A stretch of DNA of 64,000 nucleotides, taken from Echinococcus granulosus. Lineage: Eukaryota > Platyhelminthes > Cestoda > Cyclophyllidea > Taeniidae. The DNA is taken from positions 674,639 through 738,638 of the forward strand of contig NW_020170394.1 of NCBI RefSeq assembly GCF_000524195.1. The letters run 5' to 3'. How positions within the stretch are numbered: position 1 is the first letter of the stretch; each line of letters begins with the position of its first letter. A program made the translations under genes and the position numbers. Shown here in pieces: positions 37,014 through 52,000 of the stretch. The notes below the pieces were generated by a model that had not been told where the DNA came from, made no database searches, and saw only the letters and a program-made list of their open reading frames with translations.

Positions 37014-40000
37014 GTTTGTGGTCCTATTCTCCGTGTTCAAATGCTTAAAAGCTAAATTTGCTTGAACTATTAACATTCACATCGAATGAAGGGAAGTCAC
37101 AGGCTTCATTCGACCGTCATTGCAAATTTAAGATTTATCGGACTGATCCCAGCAACGGAAAACACTAGTTTCTTGAACAGCTTCCTTGAGAGAAATGTGA
37201 ATCTTAAATAAGGTTCCGTAAAACCTGCGAAACTTTGGGATAGTGTAATGTGTACAGTTTAGCGCACACGATGGCGAGAGGTTCCGTCGTTTTTAATGTT
37301 AAATATTATGTCTTACATTATCGTGGAAAATTCATTCAATCGTGAATTTTCACATTTATTAAAATAAGACTCATTCAAAAATCTGTGTTTGGTCTCGCGT
37401 TGTACACAGTTTCTGGAACATTTTTTGCTTTCAATATTTAATGTTCGAAATTGACTATACCACGCTTAAATCGAGCTTTTCCTAGACCACATTAAAATCC
37501 TACGCTGAAGCAAATGCAAGATGCCAGCGGGCTAGGATGGACTCCGATTCTGATAACGCCCCACAAATGCTCTCGCGTGTGTCCTCCGCCAAATTGTCCA
37601 CCCTCATTCTGGATACGGGTCATAATATTGACGTTGTGGGCCATCTTATCAGGGAGGCCACCACCTCTGTGCACGATTGGGCCTGGCAGAAGCAGCTGCG
37701 ATTCTACTCTTCAGGGGATGCAGAGGCGACAGCACCGAAAATCCGCATGGCTAACGCGGAATTCAGCTACACCTTCGAGTACCAGGGTAACAGTCCTAGA
37801 CTAGTACACACACCCCTAACGGACAAGTGCTACCTCACACTGACACAGGCACTGCAAATGGGGCTAGGCGGAAACCCCTATGGACCCGCTGGCACAGGAA
37901 AAACTGAGTCTGTGAAACAATTGGGTGAGCTGTTTGGCAGGCAGGTAGGCTGACTTTAAAGCTGTTCTTTCCATTGAAAAAAAACGGGGATATTGCCCAT
38001 TGACCGAGGTTTTTTGGGCTTCACTTAAGGTTCTCGTTTTCAACTGTGACGAGGGTATTGATGTGGAGTCGATGGGACGCATTTTTGTTGGTCTGGTGAA
38101 ATGCGGCGCTTGGGGGTGCTTCGATGAATTTAATCGTTTAGAGGAGGCTGTGATGTCTGCTGTATCAATGCAAATTCAAGTAATTGTAAAGATACATAAT
38201 TCACAATCTAAGTTTTCATATAAAATGTCGATTTGTTACTTCTTGCTATCACTTCCTTGTATGTAGACGTGAATTAAACGACGTATTTGGAACTAATCTC
38301 ACTCTCTGTATGTGATATCAATTACAATTGAGATTACTGTTATCAGTAATTATTAAAGTGAGGTTTGCATTTTAAATCCCAACCCTCCCCAAGTAGTAAT
38401 TGCATTTATATCAGGTTCTGACAAAATGATGATACGCTTTGTGCATGAGTTCATAGCAATACAAGGCGATAGGATATTCCCATTTTCTCATGCAACGATC
38501 GATGGATCTGTATAGTTGCTTCTTTTGAGGAGACCTGAAATTAAAATATTCTGCTCAAAATAAATTATCTCTATGGCTCATGCCTGCTCTAGAAGTCTAA
38601 AATCCCGCTGGTTTTATTCAAGCGATAGCAATCAAGGTAATTTTTATTGTCTTCGCTGAAGTAATGAAAACAGGAATCGCTATGATGGGCGAAGTTCACT
38701 GGTTGGGATCATAGATATTGTAACATAGGCGTACACACTTTGCATGGGCGTCATCTTCTGGTATGTACTTTTACTCTAGTGACCAGTTGTAGCCTCCCAT
38801 TTTTTTTCATTTATTGTGTACCTAAACTCTTGGGCCATTTTTAGGTCATACAAAATGGCCTTCGTTCAGGCGCGTCAACCCTGGAGCTCTTGGGAAAGTC
38901 CATAAAGCCCAATTCGACTGCAAGTATTTTCATAACAATGAATCCAGCAGGAAAAGGTTATGGTGGCCGTCAGAAATTGCCTGACAATTTAAAACAGCTC
39001 TTCAGGCCCGTATCAATGACTAAGCCAGACAACGATTTAATTGCTGAAACTCTTTTGTTTTCCCATGGCTTTAGGCATGCACACGAATTGGGCAAGAAAC
39101 TGGTCGCTATTTTCACTCTTTCTAGGTACGACATCTCAGTTATCCATGCCTTAATCGTGTTTGGTAAATAATGCATAAAAAACTCGCTTGAGCTGCCGTA
39201 TCTATAGCTTATTCAGGCTATTTAATATTAACACTTAGATTGAATGAAATGCGTCTAGTTTATGGCAGCGTTTTTAAGTAAAAATTCAAGTAATGCTTGA
39301 TGAGAGAATATCAAACTCTTATAATATACATTTTTTTTTGTCTATCGTCGTTTGAAACTGATTATGGAATCCACTTTAGCCAACTCCTCTCAGTCCAACA
39401 GCACTACGATTGGGGCTTGCGAGCCCTGAAGTCCGTACTGCGACATGCGGGAATGCTGCTGCACCAGGCAAGGCAAAACACGACTGCTGAAGACTTGTCA
39501 GAATTAACCTCTCAGCCATTGGATACATTTTCATTAGAGACGCAGCTGATTATTCAATCCGTGCGAAGTTGCAGCCTAGCAAGGTTAACTTATCCAGATG
39601 CCACTCGTTTCGAGGCCCTTTTACATGATGTCTTTCCCGATTCAAGGCACCATACTGGCACTCAAGAGGATGATTTTACAAAGAAACTCACCACAGCCAT
39701 TCATGAAATTCTAACTGAAAATCATCTAGATGTTATTGAACGCCAGGTTAGACTGGTCTTGTTCAGCCTAAATTTTTGACGGTGTTGGCAATCTTATGAG
39801 AATTTTAACACGCCTGCTAGGTGGTTAAAACACTCGAAGTGTACTCATTGCTAACTCAGCGAATGGGAGTGGTTATAGTCGGTCCATCGGGCTGCGGAAA
39901 ATCCACCATACTTTACGTGTTATGGTTGGCTCTACAGAAGATTGGTGTCCGTATTAAGCGCCACATAATGAACCCGAAGGCCCTGTCAAGGACTCATCTG

Positions 40001-43000
40001 CTGGGGCGCGTCGATCCAGACACCAGGGAATGGACTGACGGTGTGCTGACTCGCAGTGCGCGAGACGTAGTTCGAGAACCATCGGGTAGGTCATTTTGCA
40101 TGCTTTATACTGATAAGTACGAAAATGCGCATGCGAAATCGCATTTTTTAAGATGTTGCTGCCATTTAAACTACAATATTTGCATAAATGTATTCGGGTG
40201 GTTAAATTTGCCTTTTATAAATTTGGGATCATTTGTGCATACTTTTTAATCACTTTTTAAAACGGTAAGCATGCGTGGTTTCGCCATTTGGAGTCTAGTG
40301 CTGAGATCTGTGTCTGAGGTGTTGTTGGTAGCAATGATAAAAGATGGTCAAAGCTACTTTTGTGTGCTTTCCGATAATGATATCACATTCGGAATCCACT
40401 TTACCACTCCCTTCAGAAACCTAATTAATATTTCTTCCTGATCTCTGCTAACTACAAAGTGTGCTAATTAAATATTTTACTTTTGTTGAAAGCTCTGGAG
40501 GTGCCCTTGCTTGCAGTTTATGTAGAATTTTCAGTATTGAATCGCAAGCACACGCGTGTGTGCACTATCAATATGTTGATGTCGTTTGCTGAAATTATTG
40601 CGTATTTCAGGAACTATGTCTTGGATAATCTGTGATGGTGATGTGGACCCCGAGTGGGTCGAATCGTTGAATTCGGTGCTTGATGACAACCACCTGCTGA
40701 CACTACCCAGTGGCGAGCGCATTCGATTCGGGAGTAACGTTACCTTCATCTTCGAGACGCATGACCTGTCCTATGCCAGCCCAGCTACTGTCTCACGAAC
40801 AGGCATTGTCTTCATCAGTGATGAGATGCTCAGTGCCGAGGCGCTAGCCAAGGCCTGGCTCCTAAAACAACCCATGGATCATAGGCAGTTCCTTTCGGAT
40901 ATGCTCAATATGGCATTCTACCAGTGTCTTAATTGGGTCAAAACTAAGGTGATTTTGTCATCATTTTTTTTGCACATGTTGCAGCGTTTTGTTACTCGTA
41001 AAACCTGATTTCCCATTATACGCAACATTTTACCAATCCAATTTAAAGAAACTTATCTTTATGTAAGCAGCTGCTGGCTGCTCATTTCGTTGACTCAGTT
41101 ATGATGTCTGATTGACCGTTATTGACTTTTTATGCAAAAAAGATCCTCAGCTTTTGTTATATACAATTTATTACGTTTTATTGGCGGATCATTTGATAAG
41201 TTCACTATTTGTGCATAGAGAGTGACTGTAAGTTCAGCATTTCCGTCCTACTGACCTCCCAGTTATACTTAAATTGAGAATTTTACTGTGAAAATTGCAA
41301 TTGCAAGTCACAATTCTGATTTCTTCTTGCAGAATGAATATTTGATTGAGACCAGCCATACGGGCACCATCCTTAATGGTCTCTCACATCTAATGGGCGC
41401 CACGAACCGAGCAAAGTTCATAGTTGGACTAATCCGTGGTCTAGGTTCGAATCTGCTCGAGTCTGCCAAGAAACGATTAGCGGCAAAAGTCTATGAGGTG
41501 ATGGGTGAAGCCCCGCCTGACCCATCTCAACCTCTGAATGTCCAGGTCGGTACACACATTCTAGACCTTCATGTTGATCATGGGATAATAGTAGCTTATC
41601 CACATGAATCCCAACGTAGAAGTGAATTGGTATTTCTCAATCTACATTTCAGTGTACATTTCTTTACTCCATTAGATATTGCAAGTAAACAACGACTTGA
41701 ACTTTATAGTGCGGACTGAACTTGTTAGTCGATCACTGCCCATCACCATACCTATCAAACGAACACCACTAATCATCATGGGTCGTCTAAGTTAGTTTTA
41801 ACACCGTCTTTTTTTGGTTTCTTTTGATAAAACTTTGAAACTGGAGCAAATCTTCTGTTTCCAAAATACTGTCCCCGATTATCGTTGTTTTCTTTGCTTG
41901 ATCTTTAAGTAAATCATCTGTGAAGTTGAATACAGATTTGTTTCATGATCTACCCTTTATTCGCATTCTCGGAATAGGTAGATAAAGAAACGGGTACTCG
42001 GCTTGTTACCTACTCGGAGGAAATTTGCCTAGTTAATCAGGATTCGATCAGTTCACTTGGGACCAATGCATTTGATGTGGGCAGCGCGGACCTTATAGAG
42101 GCGAAATCCCTGCAGGACTTCACACTCAGCCTGAGACCCCCACTCGTAATATCCGCACACATTCGCTGTGCCGTTGACGCTTTTCGCCTGTGGCTCGATG
42201 AACCATCAGCACAGCAGTCGTTTTTGCTCGTAGGGCCAGAGGGATGTGGAAAGGGGTTAGTCTACTTTTTTCATGCCTGAACCCTTGGAACTGCTTCACT
42301 ATATTTAGTGGTTGATTTTTGCGTTTATTATTGCCAAAACATTACACCTGAATATGCCTCATTCAAATTAGGTGAATGTATTCCCTTTATTCTACTGCAA
42401 ATTTTATACATGACCATTGCTTCTATTCCTCTTCTAGTCTGCTTCTTGAGTACTATCTGGCCGCAAGCAAGAGAAGGGCTCACGTAGTGGTGGTGCAGTG
42501 CACAGCGCAGACTCGCCCCAGCCACATTCTCGATAGGCTGAGTCAGTCCTGCGTCACTATGACGGGGAGCAGTGTCTCCGGGGCTAATCGAGTCATCCGT
42601 TCCAAGGAGGGTGATCGGCTGGTTCTGTTCTTGCGCGACCTTAACCTACCCAAACCAGATAAATGGGGTTCCTGCGAAGTTGTGGCATTCCTGCAACAAG
42701 TTGGTGTCGCGTTCGATTTAGATCCGAAAATCAGTCCTCTAATTCCTAACCCTATACGAATCGGTATTTAATATGAGCACTGTTGGGGGCATTGCACTGA
42801 ACCATATAATCAAAATATGTTTGGATTTTTACATAAGAATAGGGTTACTAGTGACGAAAGTGTGATTTTTTAGCGGTTTCTTTGATATGAGTAATTTGTA
42901 TCTTTAAGTGAAAACAGGAGGATGTTCAGGTCATCGTCTTGCCAACAGCAAATGAAGAAAATTAACCGTTGGAGGAATTTCGTCACTATTTAAATATTGC

Positions 43001-46000
43001 TAAGATACCCCTATAATCCTTTTGAGGCAAAAATCGCTAATTTTCCTAAAATTTCAGGTTTTCGGTAGCTCCATCAGCTGAAGTAGTTGATTGCCCGTTA
43101 GTTTAGGCGGAATTTTAGTTCTTAATATACCAAAATTGCTAACTTATTCATCATACAGTATTACTATGAGAGTCCTATTAGATTATTACAGATTATGAAT
43201 CGTGTCACAAGCGCCTTAACATGTCCTTTTATGTGCAATTTTTAAGTGAATAAAAGTCTACTCACAGTTGTTGGCTTCTTTGTTTTTAGATTTTGACATA
43301 CCGAGGCTACTATGACGCCAAAACTTTGGAGTTTATCGGAATTGAAGGTATTCAGATCATCGCAACACTCACACCAAGTTCCATTTCGGGAGGTTTGGGG
43401 CGGTTTCTTCTGTCGCCTAGATTGACTTCAATCCTTCGTGTTGCTTCAATAACCAATCCTAATCGGGAGGAGCTTATTAAGATTTACAACTGTCTCCTTC
43501 AGCATGTTATTAAGAATTCAATTGAGCCTTCGCTTGAGTCGACAACCTCAAAATCAAAAATTAGGGATTGTTTCAATCGTCTACACACTCTGACTAATAC
43601 AATGGTGCATGTCTGGTCTCAACTAGAGCAGACCTTCAGAACCAGTGGGTTTCCTCATTGCAGTTTCTCTCTAAGAGATTTGACGCGCTGGGTGATTGGG
43701 ATGATGCGCTACAATCTCACGCCTGAACCTATTTCCGGGAATCTATGGGTTTCACTTGGCTATGAGGCCCGACGCCTCTTCCGTGATCGCCTGCCGGGCG
43801 AAGAATACAGACTGAAATTTGATAAACTATTCTATGGCCTTTTGAATGGCGATTCTGAGACTAATACCGAATTTGGCGGCTGGAGTAATGCTCAGTCAAA
43901 AACGCTCTCTGAATCCGCACTGGCTGCAAAGTTTGCTATCGGTGATCCTCTGGTACCTAAGTTTGATGAAGTTATCGAGCCTTCGATTAAGAAAGAACAT
44001 CAGTGGTTTGTTTCCTGGAGTTTATCTGAACCTCACTTAGTGACAACTAACACAAAACCTTATAATAATATACTCTCCCTCATTTCCTACTCCTCGTTAA
44101 ATAAGCTGGTCTCCTCGAGTTTGAAACAGCTTGCGAGGGAGTCGTACGCTAAGGCTGGGGAACTGGTTGTCTTCCCGGACTTTTTGGATTTTGTAGCCAG
44201 AATAGATAGGGTCCTCAGCAGACCTCGTGGGAATCTTTTGCTAGCTGGCCGGTGTGGTATCGGTCGACGGTCTGCCCTTCGTGTTGTCGTCCACCTTCAC
44301 CAATTTCAAGTGTTTACTCTCCGTGTGGGACCCAATTACACTAAACGAAACTTTCCGAATGACTTAAAGTCCGCCTGTCAATCAGCAGGAGTCGACGGCG
44401 TGCCAACCATTCTCCTTCTAGAGGATCACCACCTGGTTCATGAGATCATTTTGGATGCTGTAAACAGTATCTTGTCCTGCGGAGAGGCCCCAGGGCTAAT
44501 TTCTGTTGAGGATATCGATTCAATGACCTCAAGTGAAGGTGTCAGTCTTCGAGAAGCAGCTGCGGAAGCAAGTCATACGGGAACACTAATGAGTTTCTTT
44601 GCAAAAAGAATTCATGCTAACCTTCACGTCGTGATCCTGCTTGACATTGACGATAATGAGACCTTGATTGCACGCTTACAAGCCAATCCATCTTTGTACA
44701 AGAACTGCGAAGTCAGTTGGTTCGATAAGTGGTCACTCGGGGGACGATCTCTTCTGCCACGCTTGTTAGCTCCAACTCTGGTAGAGGACTCTCGGAAAGA
44801 TTTGTTCTCACGTGCATGTCTAGCAATCCTAAATTCCGTTCCATTCCCAAGTTTGTCTTCGCCGAGGCGCTTCATGTCAATGTGTACCACCTGTCAGAAC
44901 CTACATAAACACTGCAGGAGTCGTCTGGAGTTTCAAATAGCGCGTTTTAGAGCAGGTTTAACAAAGTTAGCTGAAGCCAGACAATATGTGAATAAATTAA
45001 AAATGAACGCTGCCGGGCAAGAACGACAGTTGCGTGAAAAACAGGCGGAAGCTGACAAAGCCCTTTTGGAAATTAGTTCGGCAATGCAAGTATGTTACAG
45101 GTTATGCGATATTAAGTAGATTCTCTGCATCACTACTTTGACACGCTCCGTCAAATTGGATGAACGAGTTCTCTTTTTATAAGATCATAAGTTGTATTTT
45201 ATAGTTTGCTGTTGAAGTTTGTTTTATCATGTTTATTTAATGGGAAACTTCTTCAAGAATAAAGTCACACTCAAGTTACAGTTGAATTTGCAATTTGTAC
45301 GGGATTTCTTGCATTTTACTAAAAGCAAGCATGTAGGTTCTCCTCTCTACAAATATTTTGCGGAAAGATTATCAGTTTCTACACCACCTTGAACGCCAGG
45401 TCGGATATTTCTTGCATGCCTTCAATATCACCTAATAGGGTGCGGGAAAGCAGAGAGCAGACATGCAGGAGCTTCAGAAGCGTTCAGTAGTAGAGGCAAC
45501 GAGCTTGGAATCGCGCAAGGCGACTATAGATGCCGAGATGGCACGGATCAGTCCACTACTACAGGAGGCGCGGGCAGCGGTGGGCAACATCCGGTCGGAG
45601 GCGTTGTCGGAGGTGCGGGCACTGCGCGCGCCCCCTGATGTTATTCGCGATATCCTCGAGGGCGTCCTCCTCCTTATGGGCGTTCGTGACACTTCCTGGG
45701 CTAGTATGCGCACGTTCCTCGCCCGTCGTGGTGTTCAAGACGAGATCCGGAATTTTGATGCTCGACGCATTACCCCTGAATTGAGGCGTAGTGTTGAGGC
45801 TCTCCTAAAGAGGAGTGCCGATTCTTTCAGTCCCAAGGTAAGCTACTTCGATAGTCGACTCTCACTGACGTTTGCAACATTTTTGTAGATTTTCTGATTA
45901 ATCTGGAGTGCCCTCCATCTTTTGGGAAGTTTGGAGTCTTCAATAAAAACGAAAGTTAATTAGTTTAGAAATAATAATGGTTGAAGTTACTAGTTTTTTC

Positions 46001-49000
46001 TTTTGACAAGGAAACCGCGGTACTGGGTTTGATTTTGTCACAAGCTTTAAGTATTCCTTAGGTCTTTATTTATCCCTTGAATAGGTGTCTTTTTCTATGA
46101 AATCGTGAGCTTTATGGAAGGTGGATAAAGGACAATTGTCATGTTTGTTGCCTTTATTTGTTCTTGACCCCTTACCCAGGTGATTTTCCTATTAGATACC
46201 ACTTAGAAGTTCTTTTTACACTGACCAAATAATTATAGCAGTAAGGAGTGTATGAGGTAGACATTGGAATGTGGTGTATTTTCAGTCAGCGCGGCGGGCA
46301 TCAGTGGCTTCAGCACCGTTAGCCTCATGGGTGCACGCAAATGTGCAATATGCGAGGGTGTTAGAGAAGCTCACGCCATTGGAGAGGGAGCAGACTAGCC
46401 TCCAGCACTCTCTTGAGGCCACCCAAGCCGAGGTGCAGCGCCTCACCGAGGATCTAAACTCCGTAGACGCCAGGGTGGCGAACCTGCGGCGCATCTTCGA
46501 GTCTCATGCCAAGGCAGCGGCAGATCTGCAGATTGAGATCTCCAAGGCTAAACATACCCTTTCGATTGCCGAGGATCTTGTTTCTGAGTTGGAAAGTGAG
46601 CATGGACGCTGGGAAAAAGAGGTGAGATGCTTTATTTTTCGGAAAATTTTGATTTGCAACATATTAGAGTTCTTTAAATAATATAACTCTTGTCATTGAA
46701 AATAAATACCGGAAAAATTTATCTGACGAGCAAAGGTATACATTAATACGACGAGATGAAAACCCCCACTCACTCTTGTTTGATTTCCTTTAAAAAGTCT
46801 GTGTGTGTTACTGGTTTTGATACAATACCTAGAATTAGTGGCATAGACTTCCTGTAAAATATTATTTTTGGCTAGTTAATCATTATGTTTTACTGGTTAT
46901 GTTATATTTTTGAACAAATTTTTATAATATGCATCAAATCTGTCTCCGGACGTTATCACTTGTTAAAAGCTGAAGATACACATGCTGTTTGTGAGTTAAT
47001 TTTATGAAGGTTGAACTAGGAAAATTGCCTACTTATCTTCCATCAATGGATGAGGATATTAGAGTAATCAAGTACGCGATTGCCACTAAAATTTACAATT
47101 TGCTGAACCAATCTACAGGCAATTAGACGCCTTAAAGCTAACTTGTTAAACCAAGGCGCTGTTAAAGAATGCAAATTAACCTCCTCTCAAGGCTGTGCGA
47201 GTCCGACTCCTTCACCACTCCATTTACAGAATCTCATAATTGGATCTAACGAATGCACTTTTGCATTTTGGTGAACAGGTTGGTTCCTTAAGTGAACAGT
47301 TAGAAGCGCTACCAGCCATGGCACTTATGGCAGCTGGCTTCATCACCTATCTCTCGTCCTGCTCGGAGGATGTGCGTCAAAACACCGTGGCCAACTGGTG
47401 GCGGCAACTGGGGGAACTGGAGTTACGATTGCCTGTTGAAGACGGGGTGTCGACAACATTAAACTTCGATTTCCTACGTTTTCTGGTAACGGAGAAGGAA
47501 CGACTCCACTGGAAAACACAAGGACTGCCCCCTGATAATCTTTCAGTGGAAAACGCCGTGGTGATTCTCCAGGTACCAAGTTTGTACTTAGGTGGCGAAA
47601 TTTTCCAGCAATTTATTGATACCCAAGACGCCCTTTGAGTAACCGATTTTATTATGCCTATGGTGATGCAGTTTTTAATTTGCCAGACCATTTGTTTGGA
47701 ATGTATTGCTCCACTGGCGACTTCACTGACTGCTCAGTAGCATGGACGAAAAGCGATAAATTTTTGGCAAAGTTGTGTTTGTGAAATTTCCGATTTATGC
47801 TTCTTTCGTTAATATTTTCCTGTATATGGTGTGGGATACATAAGTCTGATTGTTATTGGATTGACAAAATTCCTATTTCATTACTATTGACTGATAATAC
47901 ATGGAGCAATCTCTTAACACTATTCTCCTTTTAGTCAAACTTATTCCCCTTTATTGTTGGTCCTTCTGGAAGAGTTATCCGATGGTTGAAGAGCCAATTT
48001 GGGGACCAGCAAATTGAGGTCACTGACCAACGGGTATTTAGTATTTGCTCAGTATATAAGCTGAATAAAATTTGTCTCAAATTTTTTTAGATTCTTCCTC
48101 ATGTTTTAGAACTCAAACTTTGTAACTGTACTGGAATTAGCTGTTCGTTTTGGAAAAGCGCTTATTATTCAGGAAATTGACCAAATTGATCCCATTCTTT
48201 TTCCAATTTTGAGACGTGATCTTTCATTGCAAGGTTAGTTTAAACCTTTCAGTTCGACTGCCCTCTCTCTGTTGTATATTATCTGTCAAAAATGGTTCCT
48301 TTGTTAAAATTATTTCCCTTCTGAGTTTATTCTCTGGCTGTCAATTAAAGTAAGCTATTCAGGGCTTAATTGGGAATAGTCCACTTTGGCACGCCTAAAA
48401 GAATATAAGCGTTGTAGGTCCGCGGGAGACAGTGAATTTGGGTGAAAAGGAGATTGATTACAATGAAAACTTCCGCCTCTTCATGATGACTCGGGAGCCC
48501 TGGGTTTTGACGGGCTCGGTGCGACCCGTATGCATCGCCTCGCTGGTCACCGTAGTGAACTTTCAGACAACACGCGCCAGTCTGGTGGGTCACCTACTCG
48601 AACTCACTCTCCAACACGAGTGCACTGAACTCGAAACTCGTCGACTGGAACTACTAAAGGAGGAGGAAGTCAAGAAGCTTGAGCTAGCACGACTTGAAGA
48701 TAAATTACTCGAGGTCGGTAGAGTAGAGATTTTAAGTATTCTGCTGGCAGGCTTAGCAAAAAAAAACGAATTTTTCATTATTTTTGCGTAGAATTATCCT
48801 GTAATGTTACCACGCTATTTAAAAAAATGGTAGTAGTCAAAGGTACTACGAATGGTTCCCATATACGCACAATTAGGAGTTTATAATTCTCCTTTGGTAA
48901 TTTTAAACAGTGCATTTGAGCCACAAATACGTTATCAAATGCATTAATAACTTAACTGAGCCGTTTTTGAAACCACTCAGTTAAAACCTTATCGTTTCCG

Positions 49001-52000
49001 TAAGAACTTTGGAAACACGGCTCCATGTTAAGCTGCTGTAGCTCCATGAGGACTCTCTGCGACTGTGATTCCTGAATCTTATTCAATATTTTTACTCGCC
49101 AACAGAACTTAAACGCGTCACTTAGAATCTCACAGACGACTCTTAAAAACGGTATTTGAAAAAAACCTTTTGAAGAATTGACGAGAGCTTTGAAGATAAC
49201 GAATCAAACTTCAATATTACCTTTTATTAAGTTGATTCACATTTGCGTTTGCCAAATTCAGTTTGTGGTTGGCAGTTGATACGTAGTAGCTACTAGCACA
49301 AAAATTGAGCAGAAGTATATCCATTGTGTCCAGTTTACTGATCCCTTCTTAAGCAATTTCCACGTACATCTTGTCACAGGAGTTGGCGAATTCTCGTGGA
49401 AATATTCTGGAAAATACGGATCTTCTTAATTCCCTCAATAAAACCAAACACTCTAGTATCACTGTTGTGCAAGCACTTGCTGAATTCGAACGCCTTCAGA
49501 TGGAACTTGAAAATGCAAGTGGGAAACTACTTCTTATTTTTGCAAACTTAGTGGGTCTGCTTTTATTTTTGCGCTTCATTTCCTTTAGGAGCGGAAGGAA
49601 TTTAGCACTTTGGCCGAAGGCGGAAGTCGTGTATTCTTCGCTTTAAGTGATTTGGTGAAAATTAACCATATGCATCGATTCAGTTTAAGCAGCTTTCTCA
49701 ACCTCTTTTGCAGAGCGCTTGAAACCCCATGTGTGAGTCAAATTTCCAGGTTTACTATTAGCTTTTTATCTTTGTGACATTGGTAATTAGCCTGAAGTCT
49801 GCATACCTCCAGGAGGCCACCCTGTCTGTGAAGGAAAGAATGGCGTTTTCGCTGAAACGTCTCGAGGCACTTGTCGTAGAGCACGTGTTACGAGCCCTCT
49901 TCAAGGCAGATAGACTCACATTCTTGCTGCACCTGACCTACCGCTTGCGTCCAAATGAAGTAAGAGATAGTGTAAGTCATTCGTCCCGAGGGTGATGCAA
50001 CTCTTGACTCACGTTTTTGATTCAAACTTCCACATTACATCACTCCATGTGTATGTGAGGTATTCTGCCACAGGGCAAATAACACAAACTGAGAATGATA
50101 TGGAAACACGTCAGCTCCGTCGATGTCATTGACATGGGCCTGACATTACCAATCACACTTTTCCTCTATTTTAACCGAAATTGTGATCCTATCCCGATGG
50201 AAGGAAGCCAATGCATTTAATCTTATTACGCATCTTTATGATATTTGTAGTGAATAAGTTAAGGTAATGTGATACGTTGACCAGATCGATGGGGTAGAAG
50301 GCAGTCCTTAGTGGAGAGGATCGGGAAACGGTCCACCCGGAGCATACCCGCTCAGCACTCTGTGATTTCTCACGCGTGGATGCGGTAAGCAGCTATAAAG
50401 GTATGGACGACTAATGCGCGGGCGACTAGTGCCTGGCCGTAGGCTGGGACTTCTCAACTGTCTGGTAGGACTAAAAGCACATCCAAGTCCCACGTGTGTT
50501 TGTGTTGTCCTATCCGAACGCGTGAGCCCAAACAGTGGGCATGGCAGTGTGATATGCAATGCACCTTTTTATTGTAAAATGATCTTTAACAGGGCTAAAT
50601 CAAACACAATTTTCTCCTCGCTTAGGATTGGAAATTTTTCGTCGACGGTGGTCCATGCAACTGCAAGGTGGACACGGAAAGGCTTCCTCCTTGGGTTCCA
50701 GCTGATAGGACTGCTGCAATGTGTAACCTTAGGGTAAAATCAATTTGTCTTTTGAACCTACCTAAGACATCGGGATTTTACGATTTTCTGCTTCATATTA
50801 TACCAAATTGGAACCCAATTCAGACTAAAATGACTGTGCATATTATGCCTTGACTACAACAGCACCTTCGATTGTATCCGCACCCTTTAGAAATATAATT
50901 ATGATAGCAATATGGAATAGTCTAGGCCCCATTGGAGATGCGCAATTTAATACCTTGGTGAATCCTAGTTTGTCTATCAATTCAATTTTTATTCGCCACT
51001 ATTTTAGTAGAAGATAATTCTAATGACTATCTCAATAAACAATTATTATTAAATCTTATGGGAAGATTTATCTGATTCGTTTACGCTGAATTCATAACAT
51101 TTCCTCAAAGACTCAACAGAATGACTTTGATCCTCACTTCATTTGATAATAGGATGCTCTGATGATAGCAGCTTTAAATCGCACTGAACGTGTATTGGTG
51201 TGATGTTAGATGCTATTTTTGCAGAATTCTTTCTCACCATTTTTATCAATATTTTTCTGCTCACGGGTGAGTCATTTAATTTGTTGTGACTCTCACTATC
51301 CTGAACTGAGCTTACTAATGTAACCAAAAGTAGACATCCTAACAGTGGTACGGAAAATATTGGAAGCTGCTTTGTTGCCATTGGTCCTGCAATCGTTGGG
51401 GTTAATTTTACACTTGCCAATTAATTACTGATAAAGCTTGTTCTTCGTTGACTCACCAATCCCTTGAGTTAAATGCATGCTAAATTAAACTGCAAAAATA
51501 TGCTTATCTTGAAGCATTGGGCTCCCTTCTCACCTAGGCCTGTCAGCCAATATTATACGAGAGGCTTCACTTCAATAATACTGAGATTTGGTCGCGTTGG
51601 ATGAATTCAGAAGATTCTGAATGTGGTAAATTACCTGCGGCGCTGAGTGATATTCCACTGACGGCCCTTGAAGTGATGATTGTGATCCAGACACTTCAAC
51701 CCACTGCACTTTATCAAACAATGAGCCAGTTTACAAAGAAGGTCCTTGGTAGGGGGGTTGCGTTTCCAACAGTCTCTGAGTGTGTTGTAATCCGATCCCT
51801 TATTAAAGTCACCTGACCAGCAGATATGGTTTTTTTATTCCATCATTTACATGAATCTTTGCCTCCAACTCTACATCCTAGTTTCCTATTTAGGATCTGC
51901 GTTTAATCTCTTACATTCATAAAATGCTTCATTCGTAAAATGAGATATTTATGCAATTTATGAACGCTTGACTTTACTCATTACTAAATTCCCACCTAGG

